DNA of 64,000 nucleotides from Ustulina deusta (Eukaryota; Ascomycota; Sordariomycetes; Xylariales; Xylariaceae), in the NCBI GenBank assembly GCA_023159155.1, contig JAJNNX010000013.1, forward strand, positions 744,001 to 808,000, in the 5' to 3' direction. Made by a program: the position numbers and the translations under genes. Below are positions 36,893 through 51,230 of the stretch, one piece after another; position 1 is the stretch's first letter, and each line of letters starts with the position of its first letter. Below the pieces are notes generated by a model that made no database searches, was not told the origin of the DNA, and worked only from the letters and a program-made list of their open reading frames with translations.

Positions 36893-37127
36893 TGTTGGGT
36901 GGCCAGGGGGTACGATATCGTACGTAATAAAGGGGTGAAATAAATAACTATATATATCGATCTATTTTTCTAACTATCCGTACGAAGGTCTTACCTTCGT
37001 ACGGAAGATTCTTATATAGTAAGAGAATTTTGCATATATATACCGCCTACGCAATTGGACCAATCAGCTAATTGCTAGATGTTAGTTAGCAGTAGCCTCG
37101 TGCGTAGTTAACACTATTATTACAACA
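36893..37127 (-). repeat. Layer B 3' LTR
   Basis: 235 bp, plus-strand ends TGTTGGGTGG and TTATTACAACA. Contains a 13 bp-armed hairpin at 36977-37005. Confidence 0.92.
36977..37005. other. Perfect 13 bp-arm hairpin in layer B LTR
   Basis: Arms TCCGTACGAAGGT and ACCTTCGTACGGA with loop CTT. The partner LTR has the same arms at 57959-57987 with loop AAA, so the arms are intact in both while the loop changed. Confidence 0.9.
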
Positions 37128-37307
37128 CTGGCTCTTTTCTCTTTTGATTGCAGCATACCTCCGTACGACTGCTAAAAAAAATAAGAAATTCTAAACGTAA
37201 GGAAAATATAGACTATAGCGTACGGCCAATCCGTAGCTAATAGAATTGTCCAATAGCATGTTAAATTGCTGTTTTTTTAAGAGGCTTTTTGTAGTTTGCC
37301 TATTATG

Positions 37308-37391
37308 CATAACTGCTTTCTATACGTAACTGCCTTCCGTACGTAACTGCTTTCCGTACGTAACTGCTTTCCGTACGTAACTGCCTTCTGT
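37308..37391 (+). repeat. 17 bp tandem repeat beside layer B 3' LTR
   Basis: About five copies of CGTAACTGCTTTCCGTA, the middle ones nearly identical, inside layer B and about 180 bp from its LTR. They keep CpG and GC bases while neighbouring DNA is AT-rich. Confidence 0.88.
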
Positions 37392-37499
37392 GTACTGTTT
37401 AAAAGTGCTTAAGATTAGATAAGGCGTAATATTTTATAGCTGTTATATATAAAATGGGCCGCTTTTGTACTGCTTTTTTTTTTTTTCCTTTTTTTTTTT

Positions 37500-37560
37500 T
37501 TTTTTAGGTATACACACACACACATATACGCACACACACACACACGCACACACATATATT
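37500..37560 (+). repeat. Poly-T and CA microsatellite
   Basis: A T run ending near 37505, followed by an interrupted (CA)n/(TA)n tract to about 37560. A TAG/TAC trinucleotide-rich stretch follows at 37620-37810. Confidence 0.85.
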
Positions 37561-38594
37561 ATATATATGCTCTAGCTATTATTTTAAAGTTATATTAACC
37601 TAAAAATAATAATTATTATATAATAGTAGTAATAATAATAATAATAGTAGTAGTAGTAATAGTATTATTAGTAGTAATAGTATTACTATTACTACTGCTA
37701 CTACTACTATTACTATTATATATAAGGTTTTTTTGCTATTTTAAGTATTATATTAATAGTAATCTAAGTAGCACTGTTAGTAGTAGCAGTAATAGTAGTA
37801 GTATATCTATTACTGCTTTTGCCCGCCTATATTTAGCGCTACCTATTCTAGGTAGCATTTTATAGTTTTAAAATTTTATTTATATAAAAAATAATAGCCG
37901 TATAAAAATATATAGCTTTTTTACGGGGAGTTAGGCCTATTAAGCTTTTATACAAACTTTTTATATAAATATATATATATTTCTAATTTTTATTTTTATA
38001 TAAATAATTTTTAGTATATTTAATAATTAATATGTTTTATTATATAATAAAATAAAAACAGCATTATTATTACTATTTTATTTATTAATATTATATTTTA
38101 AATATTATTATTAAATATTTTTATAAATGTTTAAACTAAGTTTATTTGCTAAAAAAGCTATTTTTAGGCTATTTTGGTCTAAAATTAAAAGGTAGTATTT
38201 TTGTTTTATATAAACAGTTTATATAACAGCTGCTACTACTATACTAGGGTATTATTTTTAGTATATTGTTAGGTTTTTAGTTTTTAAAAAGATATATGTA
38301 ACGCTTGCGTTTAGCGCTTATATAAAGCGCAATGTTTTAACTATAATTAAAAGAAAAAAAGAAAAGTTTTGTTTAAGGGAGAAAGGGGGGGGGTAGTTAT
38401 ATGTTAGCCTTTTAAAGTATAAATAAATTTTTATTATTTTTTTTATGTTTTTTTATTTTTTTTAATACTTATATATAATATTTGCTTTTTTATATATAGC
38501 TTAGTTATTAGTTATTTTTTATTATATAAATATATTTTTTATAATTTTTTAATAAATATTTTAATTTATATAAATAGTTTATTAGTAAAAACTA

Positions 38595-38783
38595 AAGTTT
38601 TTAATGCTTGGTTTAAGGTATGCTTAGTAAATATATTTACTAAATTATTTTTATTATTAATTTATTATATTTTAGAAATTTTTTTTTTGTATAATTTTAA
38701 AAAAAATATAATATTAATTATTAGTTTTTTTTTTATATTATTCTTAGTTTAATTAAATAATTATATAATAATTTTAAATCTAA
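38595..38783 (-). pseudogene. Copia RNase H remnant, layer B
   Basis: The minus strand reads LDLKLLYNYLIKL and continues, through stops, in the same order as the layer D RNase H remnant at 52765-52960. This matches the fungal copia pattern DSKSLYDCLVKLG after RIP. Confidence 0.7.
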
Positions 38784-40399
38784 ATATAAAATAATAAGTA
38801 TTAAAAATAAGTTAAGTATTTTTATAACTTTTTAAAAAATTATATAAAAAGTAATAATATTATTAAAACTATTTATTATATTATATAATTTGCTAGCTAA
38901 AATATTTTATATAATTTGTTTATATTTGTTTAAATTCTAATATATAATATTTTTTTTAATTTTAAAATCTAAGTTTATTATATTTTTTATATAAATTTTA
39001 ACTACTAATATAATAATAAAGCTAAACTAAAAAATCATATTTATATTATTTATAAATAAATTATTTATAAAAATAAATAGTTTTATATAATAAAAATCAA
39101 ATAAAATAAATATAAATTTTTGAGTTAGATTATTTTTTTGCTATTTAATCTATTTATTTAATATTTTAATATTATATAATTATAGCTTAGTTATTTAGGT
39201 TATAATAGCAAAGTTATATATAACTTCTAATTAATATATATTATTAATATATATTTTTTAAGCTTATTAAAAAATATAAACTTAAATAAACCTTTTTATA
39301 TAAAAGTCAATCTTAGCTAAATTTTTAGTTTAGTTTTTTTAAGTTATTATAATATTATATTTATATAAAAAAATCTTTTTATTATTAAACTTAATTAAAT
39401 AGTTAAAAAATAAAGTTTTTTTTAGTTTTATATAAAGTTTATTTATTAAAGTTCTTTTTTTTTATATATTAAAAAGTTTAAAGTTGCAAAGCTTAAAATA
39501 TTATCTATTTATATTTTAATTATTTTAAAAATATCCAGGCTATTATATATAAATAGTAAGTATAAATTATATAAATATTTATATTCTAAGTTTTTTTTAG
39601 TAGTATTAATAATAAATTTTAAACTAATATAGCCTAGATTTAGCTAAGCTATATAAAGGTTATATAATCTATAAAATAATCTTTAGAAAGTATTTATTTT
39701 TTAGCTCTAGGGGTAAATAGATATAAATATTACATAATAGTTTATTTTTTAATTAAATATAAGCTTAAATAATATTTCTAAGTTTATATAATGCTTTAAA
39801 ATTATATATAAAAATAGGTCCAAGGGCTAAAATTAGCTATTAGCTTATCTATTAAATTATTAGTAATTAGGTTAGGATTATACTTTTTTTAATATTATTA
39901 TACTTTTATATAATTAGTTTTAACTTTTTGTATAGCTTAAAATTTTTTTTTTTTTTTTTATATAAAATAAAAATTAAAAATATATATTTTTTTTATATAT
40001 ATTTAAGTTATACGTAATAAACTCAAAAATACCTTATGCAATAAGTTTATTAATCTTTATTATATCTGACTTTTTAAATAGTTTTTTAAAGGTTATAATA
40101 ATCCTATTTATATAAAGCTTGGTTGCTAGCTTAAAAGCTTAATGTTTTTTTATAATTAAAAAAGTTTATAATATTTAAGTATTATATAACAAATATATAA
40201 TAAGTTCTTTTTTTAGCTAACTATATTTCTTTTGTATTACTATTAGTTATACTAGTTATATATTATTATTTTTTATATTTTTAGTTTAGGCATTTTTTAT
40301 ATAGTAGTATAGTTTGACTTATATATAATAGAAATATATTAGCCTGTTTATTAAAACAATAATTATATTTAATTTTTTGATTATTTTAATTTTATATAA

Positions 40400-41105
40400 A
40401 TTTTTTTATCTTTTTTTTTTTTTTATATTAAAACTTTGCTATATAAAAAAAGTATAAATATATTATACAAAAATAGTCCATTCTATTTTTTAATTATATA
40501 GTTAATCTTAATTTTTATATAGTTTTTATATAGCATTTTTATTACATTTTAAATAACTATTGCTTTTTATATAAGGGCTAAAAAGGAAGGAAATTTTTTA
40601 TTAATATATAGGTATGCTCCAAAAATAAAAAAGATTAATATAAGGCTGTTTGGTCTAGTTATATTGTTTAATACTTTAATTATTATTTATAAAATTAATT
40701 TATTGTTTGTTTATATATTAATTTCTTTTTAAAAAATATTATATATATGTTTTAATAGTTTATATGTTTGTTTTATTTTTCTAATTGCTTAATATATTTT
40801 AATAAATATTTTATAATATTATATGCTTATTATTTTTGCGTACTTTTTAAATTTATTTAATAAAAAATTTATTTTTAAATTATATATAATATTATTAAAA
40901 AATCTTTAGTAAATATTGATTTAATATTTATATAATATTTTTTATATATTTTATATAAATATAGATTTTAAAAAAATAGCTACTTAAAATAATATTATAA
41001 TATTAATTATATATAGTATGTTTTAGTTTTTTATTTATATAATATTTATAATTATTTTATAATTAAATTTATAATTATTTTTAATTATAAACTTAAAATA
41101 GCGTA
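40400..41105 (-). pseudogene. Copia integrase remnant, layer B
   Basis: The minus strand from about 41104 reads FKFIIKNNYKFNYKIIIN, almost the same as the layer D segment near 50440-50515. The downstream extent is inferred by analogy with layer D and is approximate. Confidence 0.55.
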
Positions 41106-43299
41106 AAGCTTTATTATATATTTAGTAATAATAATAAAACTTCTAGATTTTTTTTAAAATTAGCTGCTTAATTTTATATTTTATATAAATTAATATTCTA
41201 TATAATCTTTTTGTATAAAAGTACTTAAAACATTTATATAAACACTATAGTTTAATTTTAGTAAAGTAGTTAGCTACTTTATATAAATAAATATTAAAAA
41301 AAAAGTAGCTCTATTTATATATAACAAAAAAAGTACTTTTATTTTTTTATATAATAATATTTTTTATATTATTAAAGTAGGCTTTTAAGCAGTTTATATT
41401 TTTTAATAAAAATAAAAACAAAATAGAAATATTTAATATATAAAAAATTATATAACTAATCTTATTATTAATTTTTATTATACTAATTAAAATTATTATA
41501 TAATTTCTACCAAAGCTTATTTTAGTTATTTTAAGTATTTATATAATTTCTATATTAAAGTTCTTTTATATATATACTTTTGTTTGCAGCTTTTTTATAG
41601 TTAAAAACTTTAAAACACTTATATTTTAAATAATACTTTAGTACTTTATATAATACTAGTTATTTAGTATAAATTGGTCTAAAGGCTAGTCTATTATTAT
41701 TGCCTAAATATTTTTTTAAGTTATATAATATATAAATATATTATTTATAATATATTATATTATATTTTTATTATACGTATTAAAAAAGTTTTTTTTTTAT
41801 TATATAAATCTAAATAACTTTTATATTTAGCAAAATAAATAAAAAATTTTGCTAAAATTAGTTTATTATTAAAGATTATTTTATATATATTAAAATATTA
41901 GCTTTTTATACAAGCTTTTTTTTTAAAAATATAGTTTATTAATTAATATCTTTTTTTTTAGTAAACAAAGTATTTCTTGTTTATATAAATATTTTTTTAG
42001 AAATAAATATTCGTACAATTTTAGCTAGGGTATTATTTTTAAAAATTGTAAAAGTATTGTCTGGTATTTTTATATTATACGGAGTAATAATTAGTATAGT
42101 TATATTGCTTGTCTATATAATAAGTATTTTTTACTTTTTGTACGAAGTATTTGTTTAATAGGTTGCCTTTAATTTAGAAGCACGAACAAAAATCAGAAAA
42201 AAAACCTTTAAATATAGGTTTTTAAAAAATAAGTATTGTTTTAAATTCTAGTATACTTTTGTATGCTTGTGCAATAGTTGTACTAAAGTATATTTTTTTT
42301 AAGTATTTTATTCCAAGTGCTTTTTATACTTTCGATAGCTTATTGATTATAATTTTTAATATTTTATATAAAAAAAAGTTTTTTTTTTGTTTATATATTT
42401 ATATAAAAGTAATATTAGTTTAGTTTATTTAATACTAGTTATAGTTTATAACTATATTAAAATATAAGTTTATAATATTATATATAATTGGAACTAATAT
42501 AATATATATAGTAATTTTTTATATAATTAGTTAGAATAGCTAAAAATATTATATAGAACTATTCTTTTATAATCTTTATTTTGTAATAAAAATTAACAAA
42601 CTATTATATTTTATTATAAAGCAGATTATATAACTTTTTAAAATAAAAATTTTTTTTTGCCAAGTTTTTAAAAATATTTAGTATTTTATTACTAGAATAA
42701 TCCTATTCTAGATATTATATATAAGTAGGATCTAAATATAAAATATAAATATTTTTATATCTAGTATTATATAAAATATTAATTGCTTAAAGGTTTATAG
42801 GAGGTATTATAAAACTAGGTATTTTATTATATATTAAAAGTATAGCATACTTCTAGCTTATATAGCTAGGTTATTAATTAGTACAAAAAATAAGTAGCGT
42901 TTTATAGTTAGAAATATTTTTTAGAAATATATTTTTAGTGCTTTATTGTTATATAGTAATATATTATTTTAAGTTAAAAATCTTTTTTAATTTTATATAT
43001 AGAAATCTTTTTAAAATTATGCCCTAGTTTTAAAAGTAAATACTATAGAACTATTCTATTATATAAAAAAAATTTTACTATTATAGTTTTAATTAAAGAA
43101 TTGCTAATTTAAAATAAAAAACACTAGTAATATTTAGAATTATTATATAAAAAGTTAAAGTTTATATGCTAAAACATATCTGCTTTTTATAAATTATACA
43201 ATATAGTTTTTTTTTAAATATTTTATTAGCTTTTAGTCTAGAACACTTTTTATATAAAATATATTATATATTTTTATAATAATCTTATTGTTAATTATT

Positions 43300-43585
43300 T
43301 GTAATGTTTATAATTATTACGTGTTAGGCAATCATAAAAGGCAAGGCTTTATTCCAAAAGCAAACTTTGTATTAAAATCTAAAAAAAAAAAAAAGAAAGC
43401 TAATTTTATAAAGGTATATTATAAGTTCTTTATAAGTAAATTAGTAGGAGGTATAAGCAGCTATTAAATAATTATTAGGTATTAGCTAAATATAAATTAT
43501 ATAACCTAGGAATTAAAGATTGTGGTTTGTATAGCTTGTAAGTTATAGCTATACTGCCGGCTACTATACTACTATACTATAACTA
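43300..43585 (-). repeat. Layer C 3' LTR
   Basis: Left copy of the roughly 286 bp repeat. More AT-mutated than the right copy in its second half. Confidence 0.75.
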
Positions 43586-46509
43586 TTCCTTTTGCAAAAA
43601 AAAAAAAGATATGTCCTTATATATTTAAACAAGTGCTTTCTAGCTAAAAAAAGAATAGTTTCAAATATTTACTTATTAATTTTAATCCGGGCTTTTATTT
43701 TATTATATTATTAAACAAGTTGTTTTATATATAATATTAAAAGATTTTGTTATATTATAACTTAAATATAGGGTTATTTTATATATTTTTTTATTAAAAC
43801 TTTTTTATGTTTTTTAGTATAGCTTTATTATTATTAAAGTATATTTTGTTAAATTTGTTATTTTTTATAGCTTTTAGTTATTTTTTTAATTTTATTAGTA
43901 GCCCTACTAATTTGGGGTTTTTATTATAGAACTTTTTTAGTATTTTTGTGCTATTTTTAAAGTTTTTTACTAAATATTATTTATTGTTAATATTTTAACT
44001 TTTTTAATTGATTTAGTATTATAGTTTTTTATAGTATATTTTTAAAGTTTTTATTTTTTTTATTATAAACTTTTCTTTGTTTTTTAGCTTAATTATTTTG
44101 TTTTTTAGGTTTTTTGCCTTTTGTTTTAGCAATAAGTTATTAAAGTATTTTTATAGTTTATTAGTGTAATATTTGTTTATAGCTTGCTAAAAAAAAAGTA
44201 TTTCGAGTATAAAAGTATTGCTAATATGTGCTAGAATTTTAAACGTTTGTTATATTATTAGATAGTCAAGCTTATTAAATAGGCGGTTTGTTTTTTAGTT
44301 TTGTTATTTTTTTAATATAAATATATAATCCTTTATATTAAAGTTAGGATCTTTATAGCTTTTATTAGCTTATTATATTATATAATTTTATATGTTTTAT
44401 AAATATAACTTAGCTGTATTAACAAACTAGATTATTTTTTTGGCTTTTTTTTATATGTTTTTCTTTAGGGCTCTCTTTTATACTAATAATTTGTTTATTT
44501 CTTTTTTAGCTATTTTGTTTTTTTAATTGAAATAGAACAGCATTAGGAATCCTATTTTTATTTTATAAAGCATTAAGCCTATAGACTTATGTAGTAAGGC
44601 TGCTTACGCGTAGTCTATGGCAAATATTTTTTTAGACTAATTATTTTAATAATAGTTTATATAAAGTTTTAATTTTTAGTTAAAATATTTATTTATAATT
44701 TCTGTTTGTCCTACTGTTTTATAGTGTCCTACTAAAGCTAAAATATAGGTTATACTTATTAGTTTATATAGTTTGTTTATAAATATAGATATAAACTATA
44801 ATCTTTTGTTTAAAATAATTGTTATAAGTATTCTAAATATTTTAAAAGAGTTTTTATAATATATATAAATTATATTTTTAGATATAGCTTATATTATATA
44901 AGGGATTATTTATGCTTATTTATTTAACTAGTTAATTATTATTAATATATTATTATAACTATATTAATTTTTAAGTATTTATTTAAAGTCTATTACTAAG
45001 TATTTTTATATTTTATTAAGTATTAAGAATAGGTATAACTTGCTAGAGGTTTTATTTTTTAGTATTTTAGCTAGGCAGCATCCTAAGTAGTTAGTTATAT
45101 ATATATTGCAATCTTTTATTATTTTTAGCTATTAATATTATTAAGTAACTAGTTGTTTTATTTTTTTTTTCTAACATATATAGTTAGTATTCTATTATAT
45201 ATTTTTTTAATTAGTTATATATATAAGTACAGAGCATTTAAAATAACTAATCTGTTTTTAAAGGTTGTAAGTTTTTTTTTAACAACTTATGGGTTATTTT
45301 TTGCGTTTATCCTAGCTTTTTGTTAGTAAATTTCTATACTAAGGTTTGTTTTATTTTTATACAAGATATAATCTATTAATTAAGCGCTTTTTAGTTGTTT
45401 TAAGTTAATATAGGGTTATATTTCGTATAATATTATAATATTATTTCTTTAAAATAGGAAAATATTATATATAGGTTTAAATAAAGTTATATGTTTGTAT
45501 GTTTTTTTTTTTTTAGTTTATGTTTATAGATCTTTTTATTTATAGGATATTATATCTATTACTATATTTTTTTTTTTAGGTTAATAAGTAATTAAAAAGT
45601 TATATTTAGAGAACAAAAATACTTATCTAGCTTATTTTAAATTAAAATATTATTTTTTGCTAAAATATTTTAATATTTTATAGTCTATAAGGATTAAAAA
45701 ACAGTTATAGTTACTAATTAGTTTGGTTTATTATTTTTTAAATACTAGGGCTATTGCTAATATTTCTTTATTATAAATACTATAGTTTAATTTAGTATTA
45801 TATATAATTTTAGAATAGAATATAATAAAGTATTATTTGTTGTTATATAATTAAAATATAGTTTTTGTTACTACGTTATTAAAAGTGTCTATTTTTATTT
45901 TAATAGATAGCTTATAATCAAAATGTTTAAAAATAAGGGTTAACGTAAGGATTTTTTTTAGCTTTTAGAAAGCTTTTTTATACTGTTTAGTCTATTTAAA
46001 CAGTATTTTTTTATTATTAAATAATTAAAAAAAATTGCTATTCTATTATAATTTTTTATAAATTTTTAGTAAAAATTATAAAAACTTAAAAAAAATTAAA
46101 TTTTTTTTTTAGTTATAAATACTTTCTAGTTATATACTATAGTAATTTTAGCTAGGTTGACCTGTATATTTTTAGTATTAATAATATATTTAAAAAACTT
46201 GGTTTTAGTTATATAAAATTCTAACTTTTTAAGGTCCGCTTATAAGCCAGCAGATCATAGTTAAATAAGAATTTTTTTTATATATATCTAGTATTCTTTT
46301 AGGTTATTAGAATAAATAAAAATATTATTTATATAAACGCTACAAAAATTATCTAAGTAATTAAACAAAATATTATTAATATATTTCTAAAATATAAAAG
46401 GGTTATTAATAAAACTAAATAAAAAAATATAATAACAATATATATTATAATAAGTACAAAACATTATAAAATCTTTTTATTTTAAATATATTTATATATA
46501 ATAAAAAGC

Positions 46510-47004
46510 CTACTTTATATTAATTTTAATAAAAATCTTAGTTTTAAAAATATATAATAAAGTTTTTTTAATTAGTAGTAAAAAATACCTATTTTTTTTA
46601 GTAATCTTGTTTAATTTGCAATAATTTATATAAAAGCGGAGTCTACTATAGGGTTTTTTTACGAATAGGACAAAAAATATAAATAAAGTATTGCTTGGTT
46701 TAATAAATCTTTTATATAAATTATTAACAAAGTATTTTTTTATAGTTTTTAATTTATTTAATAATATTTTATATAAAAAGCTATAATTTAAGTTTTCTAA
46801 AAACTTTATATTTATAAATTCTATTTTATAGTTTATTTGTAGGCAGTAAGGTAGTAAAGTATTGGAATCTATTTTGTTAAAAGTATAAAAAAAGTTATAG
46901 TACTCTAGAGGTATAAGTTCTAAAGCTTTTTTTTTTATTTTTTTATCTTTTTTTTTAAAAAACAATTCTTTTCTAGACTTATATTTTTTAATTACTTTGT
47001 CCAC
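46510..47004 (-). pseudogene. Ty3/gypsy reverse transcriptase remnant, layer C
   Basis: An open stretch of 164 codons that survived mutation. It shows the order typical of gypsy reverse transcriptases: a short acidic lead-in (YKIEF), a FIKPSNT block where FIRPSSSP is usual, LFVKK, then RFYINYCKLNKITKKNRYFLLLI, matching the usual LRxCVDYRxLNxITxKNRYPLPLI pattern, and KIFIKINI for KIFTKLDL. Asp, Pro and Gly residues have become Asn, Leu/Phe and others, the amino-acid outcome of G-to-A and C-to-T changes. The catalytic Asp region is not intact. A relic, not a gene. Confidence 0.85.
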
Positions 47005-47263
47005 TTAGTAAATACTAATAATTTATATATTTTTATAAAAGTTATTTTTTTGAACTATTTTTTTAAATACTATAGCGCTTACTATAATATATTATAATTA
47101 GTATTTATACTAACTAACGCTATTATATTTTAGCTAATATATACTAGCAGTATTGGACTACTAATAGGAAAATTTATATTTTTTGGATTTTTATTTTTTC
47201 TGTTTTTTTTTATTTTTTTATTTTTTTTATAAATAGATTTAAAAAAAAAAAAAAAAGTATTAT

Positions 47264-47549
47264 TGTTGGAATAACTGGCATTAGTTACAACTATATTGTG
47301 TACTTGCGTATTGTGCGAGTGAACGGATGTTTTTGTATAGAGACTATTGGCTGTGGGGATTTTATTTTTTTTTATTGTTTTAGCTCGTACGCTAATAGAA
47401 TTTTTTTTTTTAAAAGGAATTCTGTTTTATACGAAGCATTTTTTTTTTTTTTTTTTAATATAAGATTTAGATATAGTATAATATAGTATATTTTATTAAC
47501 GTATGTTTATTTGCTTTTATATATAATATTATATATAGCTTATTTAATA
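47264..47549 (+). repeat. Layer D 5' LTR
   Basis: Aligned over its full length with 54113-54396. Mixed G/A and C/T differences occur in both copies. Confidence 0.9.
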
Positions 47550-50124
47550 TTAATTAGTAGTTATTAAAGTATTTTTAACCTAACTACAAAAGTACTATAA
47601 ATTAGTAAAAATAAAAATAAAGCTAAGCTTTTTATAAATAAAAAAGATTTTATATTATATTTTATTTTTTTATTATATAATAATTACTTTTTTTAACTAG
47701 TTAACATATATTGTTTAAAAATAAAGCAAATATAACTTTTTTTTTTAAATTAATAGGATATTTGTTTGTTATATAAAGAATAAAAAAATTTATTTTTTTA
47801 TTGCATAATATAACTTTTTTTTTTGGACTAACGGGGTATTATATAAAAAAGAAAAAAATAGTATATAATTGTATTATTTTTAACTATATTGTTATATAAT
47901 AGCTAGATAAACTTTTTAACTTTTTTTTCCTTTTTTTTTATTTTATTATAGCGCAAAAAGTACTAAGTACTTTAATAAAGTTTACTAAGTTATGTTTGAA
48001 CTTTATATATAAAAAACTTGCTAAAAATATTAGTATTAGTATAAAAACTATATAAAACTATATTAACTTTAATTTTTAAAACAAAAATTTTAATAAATTT
48101 TATATAAGTAAAATTATAATAAATATATAGTTTGTTTATTAATTTGTTAAATATTAAAATATAAAAAGGTTTAAATAGCTATTTTAAAAAATATTTAAAG
48201 AAATTTTTAAAAAATAGATAGTAGATTATTTTTATATAATTTATTAAGATATATATGCGAAGTTTATAATAATAATTAAAAAAAAAAACATATAAAAACT
48301 AGTTAAAAAGAATATAGCTTATAAATAACTTATTATAATTATATAAAACAAATTTAAAATTATTAAATCTTTAAGATTTCTAACCCAAATAACCCAAATA
48401 TTTATTATATAATAACTATTAGTTTTTTTTATACCTAGTTAATAACTTTGAGCTATTTTTTAGGAGATTTTTTAGCTTACTTTAATTTTTTAACCTATTA
48501 TATAAATAGAACTAAAACTAGAAATTAAATAACCGGAACTTATATAGCCTAAACTAATACTTATCCGGAATATATAATTTTAATCCTATAAAAACTAGAA
48601 TTTTAAGCACATATAATTAATTATAAAAGCTTAGCATATATTAGAAATAATATATAATTATATATTAAAAGCAAGCTATAAACCAAATTTCTAATTAGTA
48701 TATAAATATTTTGTAGTTTATAACCTTTTTTAGACTTTTATATTATAAGCATACTTTTGTATAATACTAGAACCTGTATTAAATAGTTTTTTTTTAGATT
48801 TATTTTTTATAAGAAATATATAAAACAAACTATTTTTGTTTAAAAAATATACTATTTTTTTAAAAATATAAAAAAAAAAAAAGAACTATATAGGCTGTTT
48901 ATATAACCTATTTTATAATAAAGCATGCTTATTTATAAATATTTATTAACAGTTTAAAATAATAAAAAACTAATACTATGCTATATTTTTAAGCATTTTA
49001 AAGAATTTTATAAAAAAGTATTATATATATTATATTAAACTAGAAAAAATATAATATAAGATTTATTATATAATAAATAATTATTTTAATAATAATATAA
49101 ATTATAATTAGTACTAGGCTAATTAAACTTTAATTATATTTATATAAATAAATAAAAAAAACCTAGAATTAGTACTATATAAAGTACTAGAACTTATAAT
49201 TAATAAATTTATAAAAATATAGCAAATATTTAATATAAACTACTAAAAAGAAATCTAACTAGGTATAACTGTTATATAAGCGTATTAAGAAATACTTGAA
49301 CTAGCTATAGTACTTATACTTTAGAAGCTAATATATAAAAGTTTTTTTTTTGATTTTTAAGCATATATTCGGGTAGCAACAGACAATATACTAAAACATT
49401 TTATATAAAAAGATAATAATGCTTATTTTATTAATAAAAAGTATAATTAAAGTTATTATACAAAAAGTTATTAATTTAGATTTTTTAGATTATTAAGCAA
49501 GCTAAATATATAATAAAATTACTTAAAGGATTAGAACTTTAGAAATAACTATATAAATAAAAAATATTTTGTATACTAAAAAAAAAAATATTAGTTAATA
49601 AAATATATTTTTTAAAAACAGGCTTGTATAAAAAGCTAGTATTTTAACTTATATAAAATAATATATAATATTAAACTTATACTTAAAAAGTTTTTAATAT
49701 ATTTAACAAAATATAAAAAGTATTTAAAGTTAAACAAAAGTAATAAAAATATAAATAAAAAATTTAAAAGCTAGTTTACTTAATTTTTAATAAATAATAT
49801 ATTTATATATTATATAACTAGAAAAAATATTTAGAACTATAAAACAGATGTTCTATTTAATTAGTTTATTTTAAATAACTAGTATTGTATAAAATATTAA
49901 AGCAAACTATAAAATATAAGCGCTTCAAACTATTTAATAGTAAAAAAAGTATAACTAAAGGTCTATATTAGATTGTATTTTTATATAAAGGTTAACTAGA
50001 TATTAAAAACTATATATATTAAGTTTGGCAGTAATAATATAATTTTAGCTATAGGTACTATATAAATAAAAAATATTTTTAATATAATAATATATTATAT
50101 TTTAGATAGCCTAATACTATTTTT

Positions 50125-51230
50125 GTTTTTTTTAAAAGATACTAATTGCTTATAAGTATATTTCGATAATATAAAAGATATTATTGTACGAAAAGATAGC
50201 AAGACTATTTTTGTTATACGTAAATAAAAATATTTATTTTTTAATATTGGACCGTATAAAGCTGGCATATTTTTTATAGAAATAGAACTACAATAGTTTT
50301 ATTGCTAATTTGGATACCTTTATATAAAAAGATTATATAAAATATTTAGTTATATAAAATATAATATTAATTATTTAATTTTAAAAAAAATCTAGAAGTT
50401 CTATTATTATTACTAGTTATATAAATAAATATTTTAATATTTTAAGTTTTTAATTAAAAATAATTATAATTTTAATTATAAAATAATAATTAATGCTATA
50501 CAAATAAATAATAAATAGGTTTTTTATATAATTAATGCTGCTATATTGTTTTAAATAGCAATATTTTTTAAATCAATATTTATATGAAACGCTTAAAAAA
50601 CGTTATATAAATATTAAATTAATATATATTAAGAACTTTTTAATAATATTATATATAACTTAAGTATAAACTTTTTGTTTAAAAAGTTTTAGAACTAAAC
50701 TAAAATTATAAGCTTTTAGTATTACGTAATGCTTATTAAGGCATACTAAGTAATAAGCAAAATTAAAAAGGCATATAGTTTATTTTGCTATATATATAAT
50801 ATATTAAAAGCTAAAATTAATTATTGTACAAAAAACGAATTAATTTTATAAATAACAATTAAAGCTTTAAATAATACTACTAGGCTAAATAGCTTTGTAC
50901 TAACCTTTCTAGTCTTTAAAGCATACCTTAAAATTAACTAAGATTTACTTTCTTTGTTTAATATTATATAAAGAGCAAAAGCTATAAAAAAAGCTATAAA
51001 AATGTTATACAAAAAAAAAGCAAAAGTTAAAATTAATTGTGCGATTAATTAGTATAACGGACCAGTTTTATATAATGTACTATTGTTCTTTTTCTAAAGC
51101 GAAGTTTTAGTATAATAGGAGAAAGGAGACTAGGATAGACCGTACGAAATAAAATCTATTAAAAAGTTAAATATAATTATTAATTTAATAAATAGCCTAA
51201 TATAGTTTAAATAAACCTAAGTTAAACTTT
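50125..51230 (+). pseudogene. Copia pre-integrase and integrase remnant, layer D
   Basis: Near 50150-50345 the plus strand reads YFDNIKDIIVRKD, KTIFVIRK and FFIEIELQ in order, as in copia GAG-pre-integrase domains before the zinc-binding His pair. From about 50440 it reads FNYKIIINAIQINNK, then integrase-core-like blocks, AYNIL-like and IIQRAKAIKKA segments. It ends with EVLV**EKGD*DRPYEIKSI near 51105-51170, where the stops stand at expected Trp and Arg codons. The order and orientation agree with Ty1/copia. No complete frame remains. Confidence 0.75.

Noticed and set aside
46510..47004. A functional gene in the AT block
   Set aside because: It is the mutated gypsy reverse transcriptase of layer C. 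Key Asp, Pro and Gly residues are replaced and the flanking domains are full of stops.
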